Shown piece after piece: positions 7,077 to 17,966 of a DNA stretch of 64,000 bases. The position numbers were made by a program, and so were the translations under genes. The notes beneath the pieces were generated by a model that saw only the letters and a program-made list of their open reading frames with translations, searched no databases and was not told where the DNA came from. The number at the start of each line of letters is the position of its first letter. Positions within the stretch are counted from its first letter, which is position 1. The DNA lies in NCBI GenBank assembly GCA_037384065.1, contig JARROJ010000001.1, positions 51,345 through 115,344 on the forward strand, in the 5' to 3' direction. The DNA is from JABDPF01 sp037384065 (GTDB lineage Bacteria; Pseudomonadota; Gammaproteobacteria; Xanthomonadales; SZUA-36).

Positions 7077-8329
7077 ACGCCCAGCAGGGCCGGGACCCGC
7101 TCGAACCAGTCGGCATCCTCGGCCAGTTCACCCGCGCGTTCCACCACCTCGCCGAAAACATCGCGCGGCGAACCTTCGAAGTGGCGCGAAAGCTCGTAAT
7201 TGACCTGCAGGATGACCTGGTGAATGGTTTTTTCCTTCTCGGTGTTGGTGATGATCGGCACGTCGCAGCGATCGGATTCCGACAGCAGGAACGTCTGCAG
7301 GCTCCAGATCGACTCGAAGGTGTTCAGGTAGCGTTTGGCGCGGCGCTGCGGCACCTCGGCGCCCCGGCCGCGCAGGCGGCGTTTCAGTTCCTTGGACTTC
7401 AGCACCGCCAGCGTGGTGTGCACCGTGATCGCATCGGTGTCCTCGGGAAGGTTCATCGAAATTTCCGGATGGGCGTGCACGCCCTCGAGAATGATCGGCA
7501 CGGATTCCTCCACGGCCCGGTGGATCACCGCCTCGATGGCCACGGACAGCAAGCCGGCCTGGCTGTGGTAACCGTCCGCGACCAGCAGGTCGCGGTCGCG
7601 GGCGCGGACGTCCTGGATCGGCAGCACCTTCCAGGCGTTGAACGACGACGCGTGCAGCACCGGCAACAGTTTTTCGGGCAGCATCATCCGCATCACCTCG
7701 CGCAGCATGTCGGTCGACTGGATGCGCACGACGTCGAGCAGGTGAGCGACCTCGGTGGCGATGGTGCTTTTGCCCGTGCCGACGGTGCCACAGATCATCA
7801 GGATCAGCGGCCGCCCGCTGCGTTGGTACTCGGACCAGACCAGGTACCGCTTCGCGGCCTTGCGCGAGACTTCCTGTTCCAGCGCCAGGTAGGTCAGGTA
7901 GCCCAGCGTGCAGGTGTCGATCGCCGTGGCGCCCGCCGCCAGCAGGTGCTCATAGACCAGGGACGTCGTCTGCTCGGCTTTCTCCGCCTTGACCCCGGCC
8001 GCGCGCAGGTAGCGCTCGTGCTTGCCGCGCGAAAAGGCGCTGCTGCCGCGGCTGCGACTGGTGACGACGATGCGGCCCGGCGCCGCCAGCGGCAGCCGGT
8101 ACGGTTCCAGCGCGCCGAGGTGGCCTTCTTCCTCGAGCATCTCGCAGACCCGCTGACGGATGTCGTCGGACGAGACCTCCTCGACGTCCGCCAGCGCGTC
8201 GCGCATGTCGGACGCGAGCCGATACGCGTCGTCGAATTCGAGGCCCGCGTCGAGCAGGCTGCGGATCAGGATGCCGCGCAGAAACGGGATGCGGGTCTGG
8301 TCCTTTTCATTGTTGACGATGGTTTTCAT
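7073..8329 (-). CDS. 2-phosphoglycerate kinase-like protein with ATP-cone
   Basis: 418 residues. The N-terminal roughly 90 residues (RIPFLRGILIRSLLDAGLEF onward, with VEEVSSDDIRQRV) look like an ATP-cone nucleotide-sensing domain. The P-loop kinase domain follows with Walker A GTVGTGKS (about 181-188), then RIQSTDMLREVMR and IILEGVHAHP. In thermophilic methanogens 2-PG kinase makes 2,3-diphosphoglycerate, the precursor of the osmolyte cyclic 2,3-diphosphoglycerate. It is the first gene of a two-gene operon with the phosphoglycerate mutase homologue and is divergent from the polyphosphate:AMP phosphotransferase gene, with an FNR-like motif between them. Bacterial members of this family are mostly unstudied, so substrate identity is inferred. 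Confidence 0.78.
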   Translation of the reverse strand: MKTIVNNEKDQTRIPFLRGILIRSLLDAGLEFDDAYRLASDMRDALADVEEVSSDDIRQRVCEMLEEEGHLGALEPYRLPLAAPGRIVVTSRSRGSSAFSRGKHERYLRAAGVKAEKAEQTTSLVYEHLLAAGATAIDTCTLGYLTYLALEQEVSRKAAKRYLVWSEYQRSGRPLILMICGTVGTGKSTIATEVAHLLDVVRIQSTDMLREVMRMMLPEKLLPVLHASSFNAWKVLPIQDVRARDRDLLVADGYHSQAGLLSVAIEAVIHRAVEESVPIILEGVHAHPEISMNLPEDTDAITVHTTLAVLKSKELKRRLRGRGAEVPQRRAKRYLNTFESIWSLQTFLLSESDRCDVPIITNTEKEKTIHQVILQVNYELSRHFEGSPRDVFGEVVERAGELAEDADWFERVPALLGV

Positions 8330-8365
8330 GCCGGGGCCGGCGCTGGGCCGCCGGCCGTTCCTCGC

Positions 8366-8379
8366 TTGACCTGGATCAC
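8366..8379. promoter_or_regulatory. FNR/CRP-family-like inverted repeat
   Basis: TTGACCTGGATCAC in the 165-base divergent region between the 2-PG kinase and pap genes. It matches the FNR/ANR consensus TTGAT-N4-ATCAA at eight of ten positions. Similar sites occur at 31299 and 52976. Binding is inference. Confidence 0.4.
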
Positions 8380-8494
8380 GGAATTATCTTTGCTTCGCGG
8401 TGATCGGTGCAAGCCGGTCTGCGCGGCAGCGGATTGCGGCGTTGGATGTGGTATCGTTTGCGGCGATTCAAGCGCGCCGCACGGGAACCCCCAG

Positions 8495-10033
8495 ATGCAG
8501 ATGTTCCAGACCGCCGAGCTGGGCCAGAAAGTCTCCAAGAAGGAGTTCAAGGAGCAGGAGACCGCCTTACGCGGCAACCTGCTCGCACTGCAGCAACGGC
8601 TGCGCCGAAACGGCAACTTCTCGGTCCTGCTCGATTTCGCCGGCGTGCGCGGCGCCGGCAAGGGTTCGTCCACCAACCTGCTGAACAAGTGGATGGACGC
8701 GCGCTGGATCGTGACCAACGCCTTCGACCACCCCACCGACGTGGAGGCGGAACGGCCGGCTTTCTGGCGTTTCTGGCAACAGATGCCGCCGCGGGGCCAG
8801 ATCGGCATCCACCTGAGCGGCCGTTATTCCCGCCCCCTGCTCGATTACGTCTACGGCCACATCGACAACAGCGAGTTCAAGCATCAGCTCGAGCGCATCA
8901 ACAACTTCGAGAAAGCGCTGGCCGACGACGGCACGATGGTGCTCAAGTTCTGGATGCACATCAGCAAGGACGTGCAGAAGGCGCGTCTCGAGGCGCTCGA
9001 ACGGGATCCGCTGCGCAGCTGGCGCATGTCCGACATCGACTGGAAACACTACGAGATGTACGACACCTTCATCGAGGCGGCGGAACAGATCATCACCTTC
9101 ACCAACACGGGGCACGCGCCCTGGGAAATCGTCGAAGGCGAGGATCATTTCTACCGCAGCCTGCGCGTCGGCGAGGTGTTGCAGGAGCAGCTCGAACGCC
9201 ATTTGGTCAGCGAGGAATACCGCCAGCGCTACCTGGCCGAAATGCGCGAATCGCTGCGCGAAAAATACGAGGAGCAGGACGGCGAATCGTCCGCCACGGG
9301 CGCCACGATCCTCGACCACATGGACCTCGACAAACGGCTGGCGAAAAAGGACTACCGCAAGCAGCTGATCGTCGCCCAGGCGCGGTTGGCCAACCTGGTC
9401 AGCGAGGCCGTGCAGAAGCGGATTCCGACGATTCTCGTGTTCGAAGGGCCCGACGCCGCCGGCAAGGGCGGCTGCATCCGCCAGATCACCGAGGTGCTGG
9501 ACGCCCGCTACTACAAGGTGCATCCCTTCGCTGCGCCGACCGACACCGAGAAGGCCCAGCACTACCTGTGGCGGTTCTGGAACTGCGTACCGCGCGTGGG
9601 CCGCATGGCGATTTTCGACCGCAGCTGGTACGGACGCGTGCTGGTGGAGCGCATCGAGAACTTCGCCGGCGACGACGAATGGCGGCGCGCCTTCGCCGAG
9701 ATCAACGACTTCGAGGACCAGTTGATCGAACACGGCATCGTGCTGCTCAAGTTCTGGCTTCAGATCAGCAAGGAAGAGCAACTGGCGCGGTTCAAATCGC
9801 GCGAGGAAACGCCGCACAAGCGCTGGAAGCTGCAGGACGAAGACTGGCGCAACCGCGAACGGTGGGATGACTACGCCGTCGCCACGCACGAGATGATCCA
9901 GCAGACCTCGGTCACGAACTCGCCCTGGGTGCTGGTGGAGAACGAGAACAAGCATTACGGCCGCATCAAGGTGCTGAACACGGTCTGCAACGCCCTCGAG
10001 GCCGCGGTCAACGGCGCAACGGAAGCCTCTTGA
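8495..10033 (+). CDS. pap: Polyphosphate:AMP phosphotransferase (tandem PPK2 domains)
   Basis: Two fused PPK2 domains in 512 residues, the class II arrangement that phosphorylates AMP to ADP with polyphosphate. The C-terminal domain is intact: Walker A FEGPDAAGKGG and the DRSWYGR motif. The N-terminal domain is degenerate: GVRGAGKGSS in place of GPDAAGKGG, and SGRYSRP in place of DRSWYGR, as usual for this class, in which only the second domain is active. The start is taken at ATG 8495 (MQMFQTAELGQK), just where PPK2 homology begins; the frame stays open far upstream without meaning. Its stop overlaps the TTG start of the next gene. An FNR-like site lies about 120 bases upstream. Confidence 0.92.
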   Translation: MQMFQTAELGQKVSKKEFKEQETALRGNLLALQQRLRRNGNFSVLLDFAGVRGAGKGSSTNLLNKWMDARWIVTNAFDHPTDVEAERPAFWRFWQQMPPRGQIGIHLSGRYSRPLLDYVYGHIDNSEFKHQLERINNFEKALADDGTMVLKFWMHISKDVQKARLEALERDPLRSWRMSDIDWKHYEMYDTFIEAAEQIITFTNTGHAPWEIVEGEDHFYRSLRVGEVLQEQLERHLVSEEYRQRYLAEMRESLREKYEEQDGESSATGATILDHMDLDKRLAKKDYRKQLIVAQARLANLVSEAVQKRIPTILVFEGPDAAGKGGCIRQITEVLDARYYKVHPFAAPTDTEKAQHYLWRFWNCVPRVGRMAIFDRSWYGRVLVERIENFAGDDEWRRAFAEINDFEDQLIEHGIVLLKFWLQISKEEQLARFKSREETPHKRWKLQDEDWRNRERWDDYAVATHEMIQQTSVTNSPWVLVENENKHYGRIKVLNTVCNALEAAVNGATEAS

Positions 10034-10908
10034 GCCGAACCCGCTTTCCAGGCCACGCGCACTTCCAGACATTCCCGGAGATCGATCCGGACTGCTCGCT
10101 GATCGGACCCGGCGACCCGCCGCCGTGGATGAGCTACAACGATCACGGCTCGGCGCCGGTTCTCCTCGTGGCCGACCACGCCAGCCCGTATTTCCCGGCC
10201 GCCCTGAACCAGCTCGGCCTGGCCGACTGGGTGCTCGAGCGGCACGTCGCCTGGGACATCGGCGTCGACGAACTGGTCCGGGCACTGGCCGACGAACTCG
10301 ACGCGCAAGCCATGCTGGCCGGCTTTTCGCGGCTGATCGTGGATCCGAACCGCCAGCCGGACGACCCCGGCGCCATTCCTGAAATCAGCGACGGCATCGC
10401 GATTCCGGGCAACATGGACCTCAGCGAGGCCGACAAGGCCCTGCGCATCCGCAGTTTCTTCAAGCCCTATCACGACGCGATCAGCGATCGCCTCGAAGCC
10501 TTCGAGCAGCGCGGCATCGTGCCCGCCCTGATCGCCGTGCACACCTGCACGCCGGAATTCGACCGGATCGTACGGCCGTGGCACGTCGGCATCATGTGGG
10601 ACAAGGATCCGCGCATCCCGTTGCACGTCTGGCGGCATTTCCAGGCCCGCGGCGACGTCTGCGTGGGCGACAACGAGCCCTACTCCGGCCGCCACCCGCA
10701 CGACTTCACGATCGATTTCCACGCCGAGCCGCACGGCCTGCCGCACATCGGCCTCGAAGTGCGCCAGGATCTCGTCGCCGACCGCGACGGCGCGCGCCGC
10801 TGGGCCGGAATCCTGGCCGGCGCGCTGCGCGGTATCCTGCAGGATGAAAGCCTTTACTGCCCGCTGCCGGAGGATGCAGAATCACCGCTCGTGCTGACGC
10901 CGCGTTGA
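10030..10908 (+). CDS. N-formylglutamate amidohydrolase family protein
   Basis: 292 residues if translation starts at the TTG overlapping the pap stop, or 259 from ATG 10129 (MSYNDHGSAPVLLVADHAS). The family's N-terminal metal-binding stretch LLVADHASPYFP, the DIGVDEL motif, FSRLIVDPNRQ and the later AVHTCTPEF are present. Characterised members release formate from N-formylglutamate in histidine catabolism (HutG type), but no hut genes are nearby, so the substrate is open. The tight coupling to pap is unusual and suggests co-expression. Confidence 0.8.
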   Translation: MSRTRFPGHAHFQTFPEIDPDCSLIGPGDPPPWMSYNDHGSAPVLLVADHASPYFPAALNQLGLADWVLERHVAWDIGVDELVRALADELDAQAMLAGFSRLIVDPNRQPDDPGAIPEISDGIAIPGNMDLSEADKALRIRSFFKPYHDAISDRLEAFEQRGIVPALIAVHTCTPEFDRIVRPWHVGIMWDKDPRIPLHVWRHFQARGDVCVGDNEPYSGRHPHDFTIDFHAEPHGLPHIGLEVRQDLVADRDGARRWAGILAGALRGILQDESLYCPLPEDAESPLVLTPR

Positions 10909-10928
10909 TCCGGGAGAGCCATCGGGCC

Positions 10929-11663
10929 GTGCAAGCGCTGTTGCTACAATTTCTGAAATCCCTGCGTCAGAGCTTCCAGGACCTGTTGCCGATCATCCTG
11001 GTGATCGCATTCTTCCAGTTGGTGGTGCTGCGCCAGCCCGTGCCGGAGTTCGGCCAGATCCTGCTCGGCGGCCTGATGGTGCTGCTCGGTCTCAGCCTGT
11101 TCGTCCAGGGCCTGCAGATGGCCCTGTTCCCGCTCGGCGAGGACATGGCCTACAGCTTCGTGCGCAAAGGCAACCTCTGGCTGCTGCTGCTGTTCGCCTT
11201 TACGCTGGGCTTCGGCACCACGGTGGCCGAGCCCGCGCTGATCGCGATCGCGGACGAGGCCGCGGAAATCGCCGCCACGGGCGGTGTCATCGAGGACCTC
11301 GAAGCGGCTCGCGAGTCCTATGCGACGGGCTTGCGGCTGGTTGTCGCCCTGGCCGTCGGCTTCGCCCTGCTGGTCGGCGTGATCCGCATCCTGAAGGGCT
11401 GGCCCGTGCAATACCTGATCATCGGCGGCTATGTCGGTGTCGTCATCATGACCGGTTTCGCGCCCAAGGAGATCATCGGCATCGCCTACGACTCCGGCGG
11501 CGTCACCACCTCGACCGTCACCGTGCCGCTGGTCGCCGCGCTCGGCATCGGCCTCGCCAACAGCATTCGTGGCCGTGACCCGCTGATCGACGGCTTCGGC
11601 CTGATCGCCTTCGCCTCGCTGACGCCGATGATTTTCGTCATGGGCTACGGAATGCTTTTCTGA
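10929..11663 (+). CDS. DUF1538 membrane protein, first of a pair
   Basis: Integral membrane protein of 244 residues with about six hydrophobic segments. Hallmarks of DUF1538 are TTVAEPALIAI and the glycine/threonine-rich SGGVTTSTVTVPLVAALG, with YGMLF at the C-terminus. A TTG at 10905 overlaps the previous stop, but GTG 10929 is preceded by GGGAGAG with a 10-base gap and is preferred. From memory, a DUF1538 pair from Halomonas (UmpAB) was reported as a two-component Na+(Li+,K+)/H+ antiporter, both subunits being required. The adjacent second copy fits this. Ion specificity here is unknown. Confidence 0.85.
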   Translation: MQALLLQFLKSLRQSFQDLLPIILVIAFFQLVVLRQPVPEFGQILLGGLMVLLGLSLFVQGLQMALFPLGEDMAYSFVRKGNLWLLLLFAFTLGFGTTVAEPALIAIADEAAEIAATGGVIEDLEAARESYATGLRLVVALAVGFALLVGVIRILKGWPVQYLIIGGYVGVVIMTGFAPKEIIGIAYDSGGVTTSTVTVPLVAALGIGLANSIRGRDPLIDGFGLIAFASLTPMIFVMGYGMLF

Positions 11664-11672
11664 GGCGGCCGG

Positions 11673-12479
11673 ATGGACCTGTTGATTTCATTCGCCGTCA
11701 CGATGCTCGACCTGCTGGTCGACGTCACGCCGATCGCGGTCATCCTGCTGGGTTTCCAGTTGTTCATCCTGCGCCGGCCGATCCACAACCCGGCGCGCGT
11801 TTTCATTGGCCTGGTGTTCGTGCTGCTCGGCCTGACCCTGTTCCTGGAGGGGCTCGAACTCGCCCTGTTCCCGCTGGGCCGGCTGATGGCGAGCCAGTTG
11901 ACGCTGCCGTCGTTCATCTTCGGCGATTCGGCCGGGGCGGTCGCCACGATCAGCTGGACCGACTACCTGTGGGTGTACGCCTTCGCCGCCGCGATCGGCT
12001 TCGCCACCACCATCGCCGAGCCCGCGCTGATCGCGGTCTCGATCAAGGCCAACCAGGTGTCCGGCGGCACCATCACCGTCAACGGCCTGCGCTTCGCGGT
12101 CGCGGTCGGGGTCGCGATCGGCGTCGCCATGGGCACGTTCCGGATCGTCACCGGCACGCCGCTGCACTGGTACATCATCGTCGGTTACGTGATCGTCATC
12201 GTGCAGACCGCGGTGGCGCCACGGGCCATCATTCCGCTGGCCTACGACACCGGTGGCGTCACGACGTCCACCGTTACCGTTCCGCTGGTCGCGGCCCTCG
12301 GGCTGGGCCTGGCGGAGACCATCCCGGGGCGCAGCCCCCTGCTCGACGGCTTCGGCCTGATCGCATTCGCCAGCCTGTTTCCGATGATCTCGGTGATGGC
12401 CTACGCGCAACTCAGCGAATGGCGTTCGAAACGGGCCCGGCTGTCGGCCGACGCACTATCGTCCCCAAGAGAGGATTAG
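11673..12479 (+). CDS. DUF1538 membrane protein, second of a pair
   Basis: 268 residues, membrane protein homologous to its upstream neighbour (TTIAEPALIAVS and TGGVTTSTVTVPLVAALG are repeated almost exactly), so the pair arose by duplication. GAGGCGG precedes the ATG, 9 bases after the first copy's stop. The two probably form a heteromeric transporter. It is followed without gap by a P-II-like and a CBS gene, suggesting cytosolic regulation of the transporter by ligand or nucleotide binding. Confidence 0.85.
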   Translation: MDLLISFAVTMLDLLVDVTPIAVILLGFQLFILRRPIHNPARVFIGLVFVLLGLTLFLEGLELALFPLGRLMASQLTLPSFIFGDSAGAVATISWTDYLWVYAFAAAIGFATTIAEPALIAVSIKANQVSGGTITVNGLRFAVAVGVAIGVAMGTFRIVTGTPLHWYIIVGYVIVIVQTAVAPRAIIPLAYDTGGVTTSTVTVPLVAALGLGLAETIPGRSPLLDGFGLIAFASLFPMISVMAYAQLSEWRSKRARLSADALSSPRED

Positions 12480-12481
12480 TC

Positions 12482-12832
12482 ATGCACTTCAAACTCATCA
12501 TCGTCATGGTGGAGGACCATCACACCGAGGAGATTCTCGTCGCGGCGCGCGAGGAAGGCGCCACCGGCGCGACCGTGCTCAACCAGGCGCGCGGCGAGGG
12601 CCTGAGCCCGACCAAGACCTTTCTCGGGCTGAGCATCGGCAACCAGGTCGACGTGATCCTGATGCTGGTCGAGGAACACCTGAGTCGCCAGGTGCTGGAG
12701 CGGATTGCCGAAGTCGGCCAGTTCGACCAGTCACCCGGCACCGGCATCACCTTCCAGGTCGATGTCGAGGACGCCATCGGCGTGCGGCACCAGATCAGCG
12801 CGCTGACCGAAACCGTGGAGGACATCCTATGA
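12482..12832 (+). CDS. P-II-like signalling protein
   Basis: 116 residues with the ferredoxin-like P-II start MHFKLIIVMVEDHHTEEILVAAR and the glycine-rich segment GATGATVLNQARGEG followed by a short T-loop equivalent (LSPTKTFLGLSIGNQVDVILMLVEEH). The uridylylated Tyr of GlnB/GlnK is not apparent, so it is better seen as a P-II-like protein of the transporter-associated kind. Such proteins bind nucleotides at the subunit interface and gate membrane partners; the DUF1538 pair immediately upstream is the obvious candidate partner. Stop and next start overlap as ATGA. Confidence 0.78.
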   Translation: MHFKLIIVMVEDHHTEEILVAAREEGATGATVLNQARGEGLSPTKTFLGLSIGNQVDVILMLVEEHLSRQVLERIAEVGQFDQSPGTGITFQVDVEDAIGVRHQISALTETVEDIL

Positions 12833-13236
12833 AACCCAAGAAACCGATCGTGCGCGTGCGCGAGGTCATGAAGCGCGAACTCGACATCGTCGACGGCATG
12901 ACCACGGTGGCCGACGCCATCCGCAACATGAAATTTCCGGAAACCCGGACGCTGATCGTCGACAAGCGGCACGAAGACGACGAATACGGCGTCGTCATGT
13001 TCCGCGACGTCGCCAAGCGCGTTCTCGCGCCCGACCTCTCGCCGGAGCGCATCAACATGTACGAGATCATGTCCAAGCCGGTCATGGGCGTCGATCCGGA
13101 CATGGACGTGCGCTACTGCACCAAGCTGTTCGACCGTTTCGGCCTGTCGCGTGCGCCGGTGATCGAAAGTGGTAAGATCATCGGCCTCGTGAGCTACACC
13201 GACATCGTGCTGAAGGGCGTGATGCTGCAGGATTGA
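12829..13236 (+). CDS. CBS-domain pair protein
   Basis: 135 residues forming a single Bateman module: CBS1 (VREVMKRELDIVDGMTTVADAI) and CBS2 (YEIMSKPVMGVDPDMDVRYCTKLF...RAPVIESGKIIGLVSYTDIV). There is no catalytic domain, so it is a stand-alone adenine-nucleotide sensor or regulator. Its start overlaps the P-II-like stop by four bases. With the DUF1538 genes it makes a four-gene operon of transporter plus two nucleotide-sensing proteins. glgP follows 8 bases later and may be co-transcribed. Confidence 0.82.
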   Translation: MKPKKPIVRVREVMKRELDIVDGMTTVADAIRNMKFPETRTLIVDKRHEDDEYGVVMFRDVAKRVLAPDLSPERINMYEIMSKPVMGVDPDMDVRYCTKLFDRFGLSRAPVIESGKIIGLVSYTDIVLKGVMLQD

Positions 13237-13244
13237 CGAAATAC

Positions 13245-15677
<2,433 letters not shown>

Positions 15678-15688
15678 CAATCCGGGCC

Positions 15689-17884
15689 TCATCGGCTGCG
15701 GCGCAACACCACGGCCGCCAGCGGCGGTAACGTCAGGCACAGGCTGTTTTCACGGCCGTTCATCGGCGCGGGATCGCTGTGCAGCGCGCCGTGGTTGCCG
15801 AGATCGGAGCCGCCGTAGACGCCCGCGTCCGAGTTGAACACCTCCTCGTAAGCCCCGCCCTCGGGCACCGGAATCCGGTAGTCGTAGCGCGGCACGGGCG
15901 TGAAATTGAACACGGCGGTCAGCGTTTCATCGCCGGCGCGGCGCAGGAACGCGATGACCGACTGCACGTCGTCGTCGCCGTTCAGCCACTCGAAACCGCG
16001 ACCGTCGCAGTCCCATTCGTACAGCGCCGGATGGTCGGCCTGCAGGCGGTTGAGGTCGCGCAGCACGTCGTGGACCCCCTGCGGCAGCGACTCCCGGGTG
16101 CGCTCCCACGGCAGCGCGGTGTTGCAGTTCCACTCCGTGGTCTGGGCGAACTCGCCGCCCATGAACAGCAGCTGCTTGCCGGGGTAGAGCCACTGGTACG
16201 CGAACAGCAGGCGCAGGTTGGCGAACTGCTGCCACTCGTCCCCCGGCATCTTGGCGAACAGGGACTTTTTCAGGTGGACGACCTCGTCGTGCGACAGCGG
16301 CGACATGAAATTCTCGTCGAAGACGTACAGCGGGCCGAAGGTCAGCAGGTTCTGATGGTAGCGCCGGTAAATCGGCTCCTTCTCGAAATAATCCAGCGTG
16401 TCGTGCATCCAGCCCATGTTCCACTTCAGGCCGAAACCGAGTCCGCCCTCGCTGGTCGGCCGCGTCACGCGCGGCCAGGAGGTCGATTCCTCGGCGATGG
16501 TCACGCAGCCCGGGCATTCGTGCCCGACCGCCGCGTTGAACGCGCGCAGGAAATCGACTGCCTCCAGGTTCTCGTTCCCACCAAAGCGGTTGGGCCGCCA
16601 CTGTCCTTCCTTCCGGGAGAAATCGAGGTACAGCATCGAGGCGACCGCGTCGACGCGCAGGCCGTCCAGGTGAAACTCCTTGAGCCAGTAGATGGCGTTC
16701 GAAATGAGGAAGCTGCGCACTTCGTGACGCTCGAAATTGAACACCAGCGTGCCCCAGTCCGGGTGGCCGGCCTTGAGCGGATCGTGATACTCGAACAGGG
16801 CGCTGCCATCGAACGCCGCCAGCGCATGACCGTCGCGCGGAAAATGCGCGGGCACCCAGTCGAGGATGACGCCGATGCCGTTCTGGTGAAAGTGGTCGAC
16901 GAACCAGCGAAAATCGTCCGGCGACCCGAAGCGGCGCGTCGGTGAAAAATACCCGGTCGTCTGGTAGCCCCACGATTCATCCAGCGGGTGTTCCATGATC
17001 GGCAGCAGTTCGATGTGGGTGAACCCCAGGTGCTTGACGTAGGCGCACAGTTCCTCGGCCATGCGGCGGTAGCCCATGAACGTGCCGTCCTCGTTGCGGC
17101 GCCAGGACCCGGCGTGCACCTCGTACACCGACATCGGCCGCGCATGCCAGCCGCCCTCCGCCTTGCGCTGCTCCCATTCCGCGTCCTGCCAGTCGTGCTG
17201 CGACGGCGCCGTGATCACGCTGGCGGTGTCCGGACGGTACTCGCTCGCGCGCGCGAAGGGATCCGACTTGGCCAGCAACTCCCCGGTCTGCGCGTTGACG
17301 ATCTCGAAACGGTAGTTGCCCTCGAACACGTCCGGGACGAACAACTCCCAGATCCCCTTGTCGACGTGCCGCCGCATCGGGTGAAAACGCCCGTCCCAGT
17401 CGTTGAAGTCGCCGATCACGCTGACCCGCCCGGCGTTCGGCGCCCACACGGAAAAAAGCGTTCCGCCGATACCGTCGACCGCGTGGTGCCGGGCGCCGAG
17501 CAGGCGCCAGGCGTACCGGTGTTCGCCGAAATTGAACGCCGCCATCTCGTCCGGGTTCAGTTGCGGCCAGAATGCATACGGATCGTGGCGGGTGAACGTC
17601 ACGCCGTAATCGGTTTCGCGGATCACCCGGTAGTGGGCCGGGATTTTCCCGGCCGCCGCGCGGAACTCGAACAGGTCGGTGCCCGGCAGGCGCCGCATCG
17701 GCTGCGATTCATCGTCGATCCACAGCTTCAGGGTGCGCGGCGCGAAACAGCGGATGACCTCGCCATCCGCCACCGTGTGACGACCGAGCACCGCAAACGG
17801 ATCGCCGTGCCGACCGTTGGCCAGGTCGGTGACATGCGGCGAATCGGCCGCGAGGGTAAATCCGGAATTACTTGATCTGGCCAC
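15689..17884 (-). CDS. glgB: 1,4-alpha-glucan branching enzyme
   Basis: GH13 branching enzyme of 731 residues, forming alpha-1,6 branches in glycogen. The N-terminal region has a CBM48-type beta-sandwich. Catalytic features are HLDGLRVDAVASMLY (nucleophile Asp about 412), TIAEESTSWP (acid/base Glu about 465) and PLSHDEVVH. The start is GTG at 17884; an in-frame ATG just upstream runs straight into a stop. Divergent from glgC, sharing an 82-base promoter region. Confidence 0.95.
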   Translation of the reverse strand: MARSSNSGFTLAADSPHVTDLANGRHGDPFAVLGRHTVADGEVIRCFAPRTLKLWIDDESQPMRRLPGTDLFEFRAAAGKIPAHYRVIRETDYGVTFTRHDPYAFWPQLNPDEMAAFNFGEHRYAWRLLGARHHAVDGIGGTLFSVWAPNAGRVSVIGDFNDWDGRFHPMRRHVDKGIWELFVPDVFEGNYRFEIVNAQTGELLAKSDPFARASEYRPDTASVITAPSQHDWQDAEWEQRKAEGGWHARPMSVYEVHAGSWRRNEDGTFMGYRRMAEELCAYVKHLGFTHIELLPIMEHPLDESWGYQTTGYFSPTRRFGSPDDFRWFVDHFHQNGIGVILDWVPAHFPRDGHALAAFDGSALFEYHDPLKAGHPDWGTLVFNFERHEVRSFLISNAIYWLKEFHLDGLRVDAVASMLYLDFSRKEGQWRPNRFGGNENLEAVDFLRAFNAAVGHECPGCVTIAEESTSWPRVTRPTSEGGLGFGLKWNMGWMHDTLDYFEKEPIYRRYHQNLLTFGPLYVFDENFMSPLSHDEVVHLKKSLFAKMPGDEWQQFANLRLLFAYQWLYPGKQLLFMGGEFAQTTEWNCNTALPWERTRESLPQGVHDVLRDLNRLQADHPALYEWDCDGRGFEWLNGDDDVQSVIAFLRRAGDETLTAVFNFTPVPRYDYRIPVPEGGAYEEVFNSDAGVYGGSDLGNHGALHSDPAPMNGRENSLCLTLPPLAAVVLRRSR

Positions 17885-17966
17885 GGCTTACATTTCCTTT
17901 TTCACTGTATTGTCATTTCGATCTTAGTATCATTGGATCATACACAGAGCCGCACCGGAGACAACC

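Noticed and set aside
6758..8494. Long N-terminal extension of the pap frame
   Set aside because: Lies antisense to the 2-PG kinase and mutase genes; PPK2 homology starts only at 8495 with its own ATG.
8567..10285. 572-residue frame antisense to pap
   Set aside because: Shadow of the tandem PPK2 gene; no start context.
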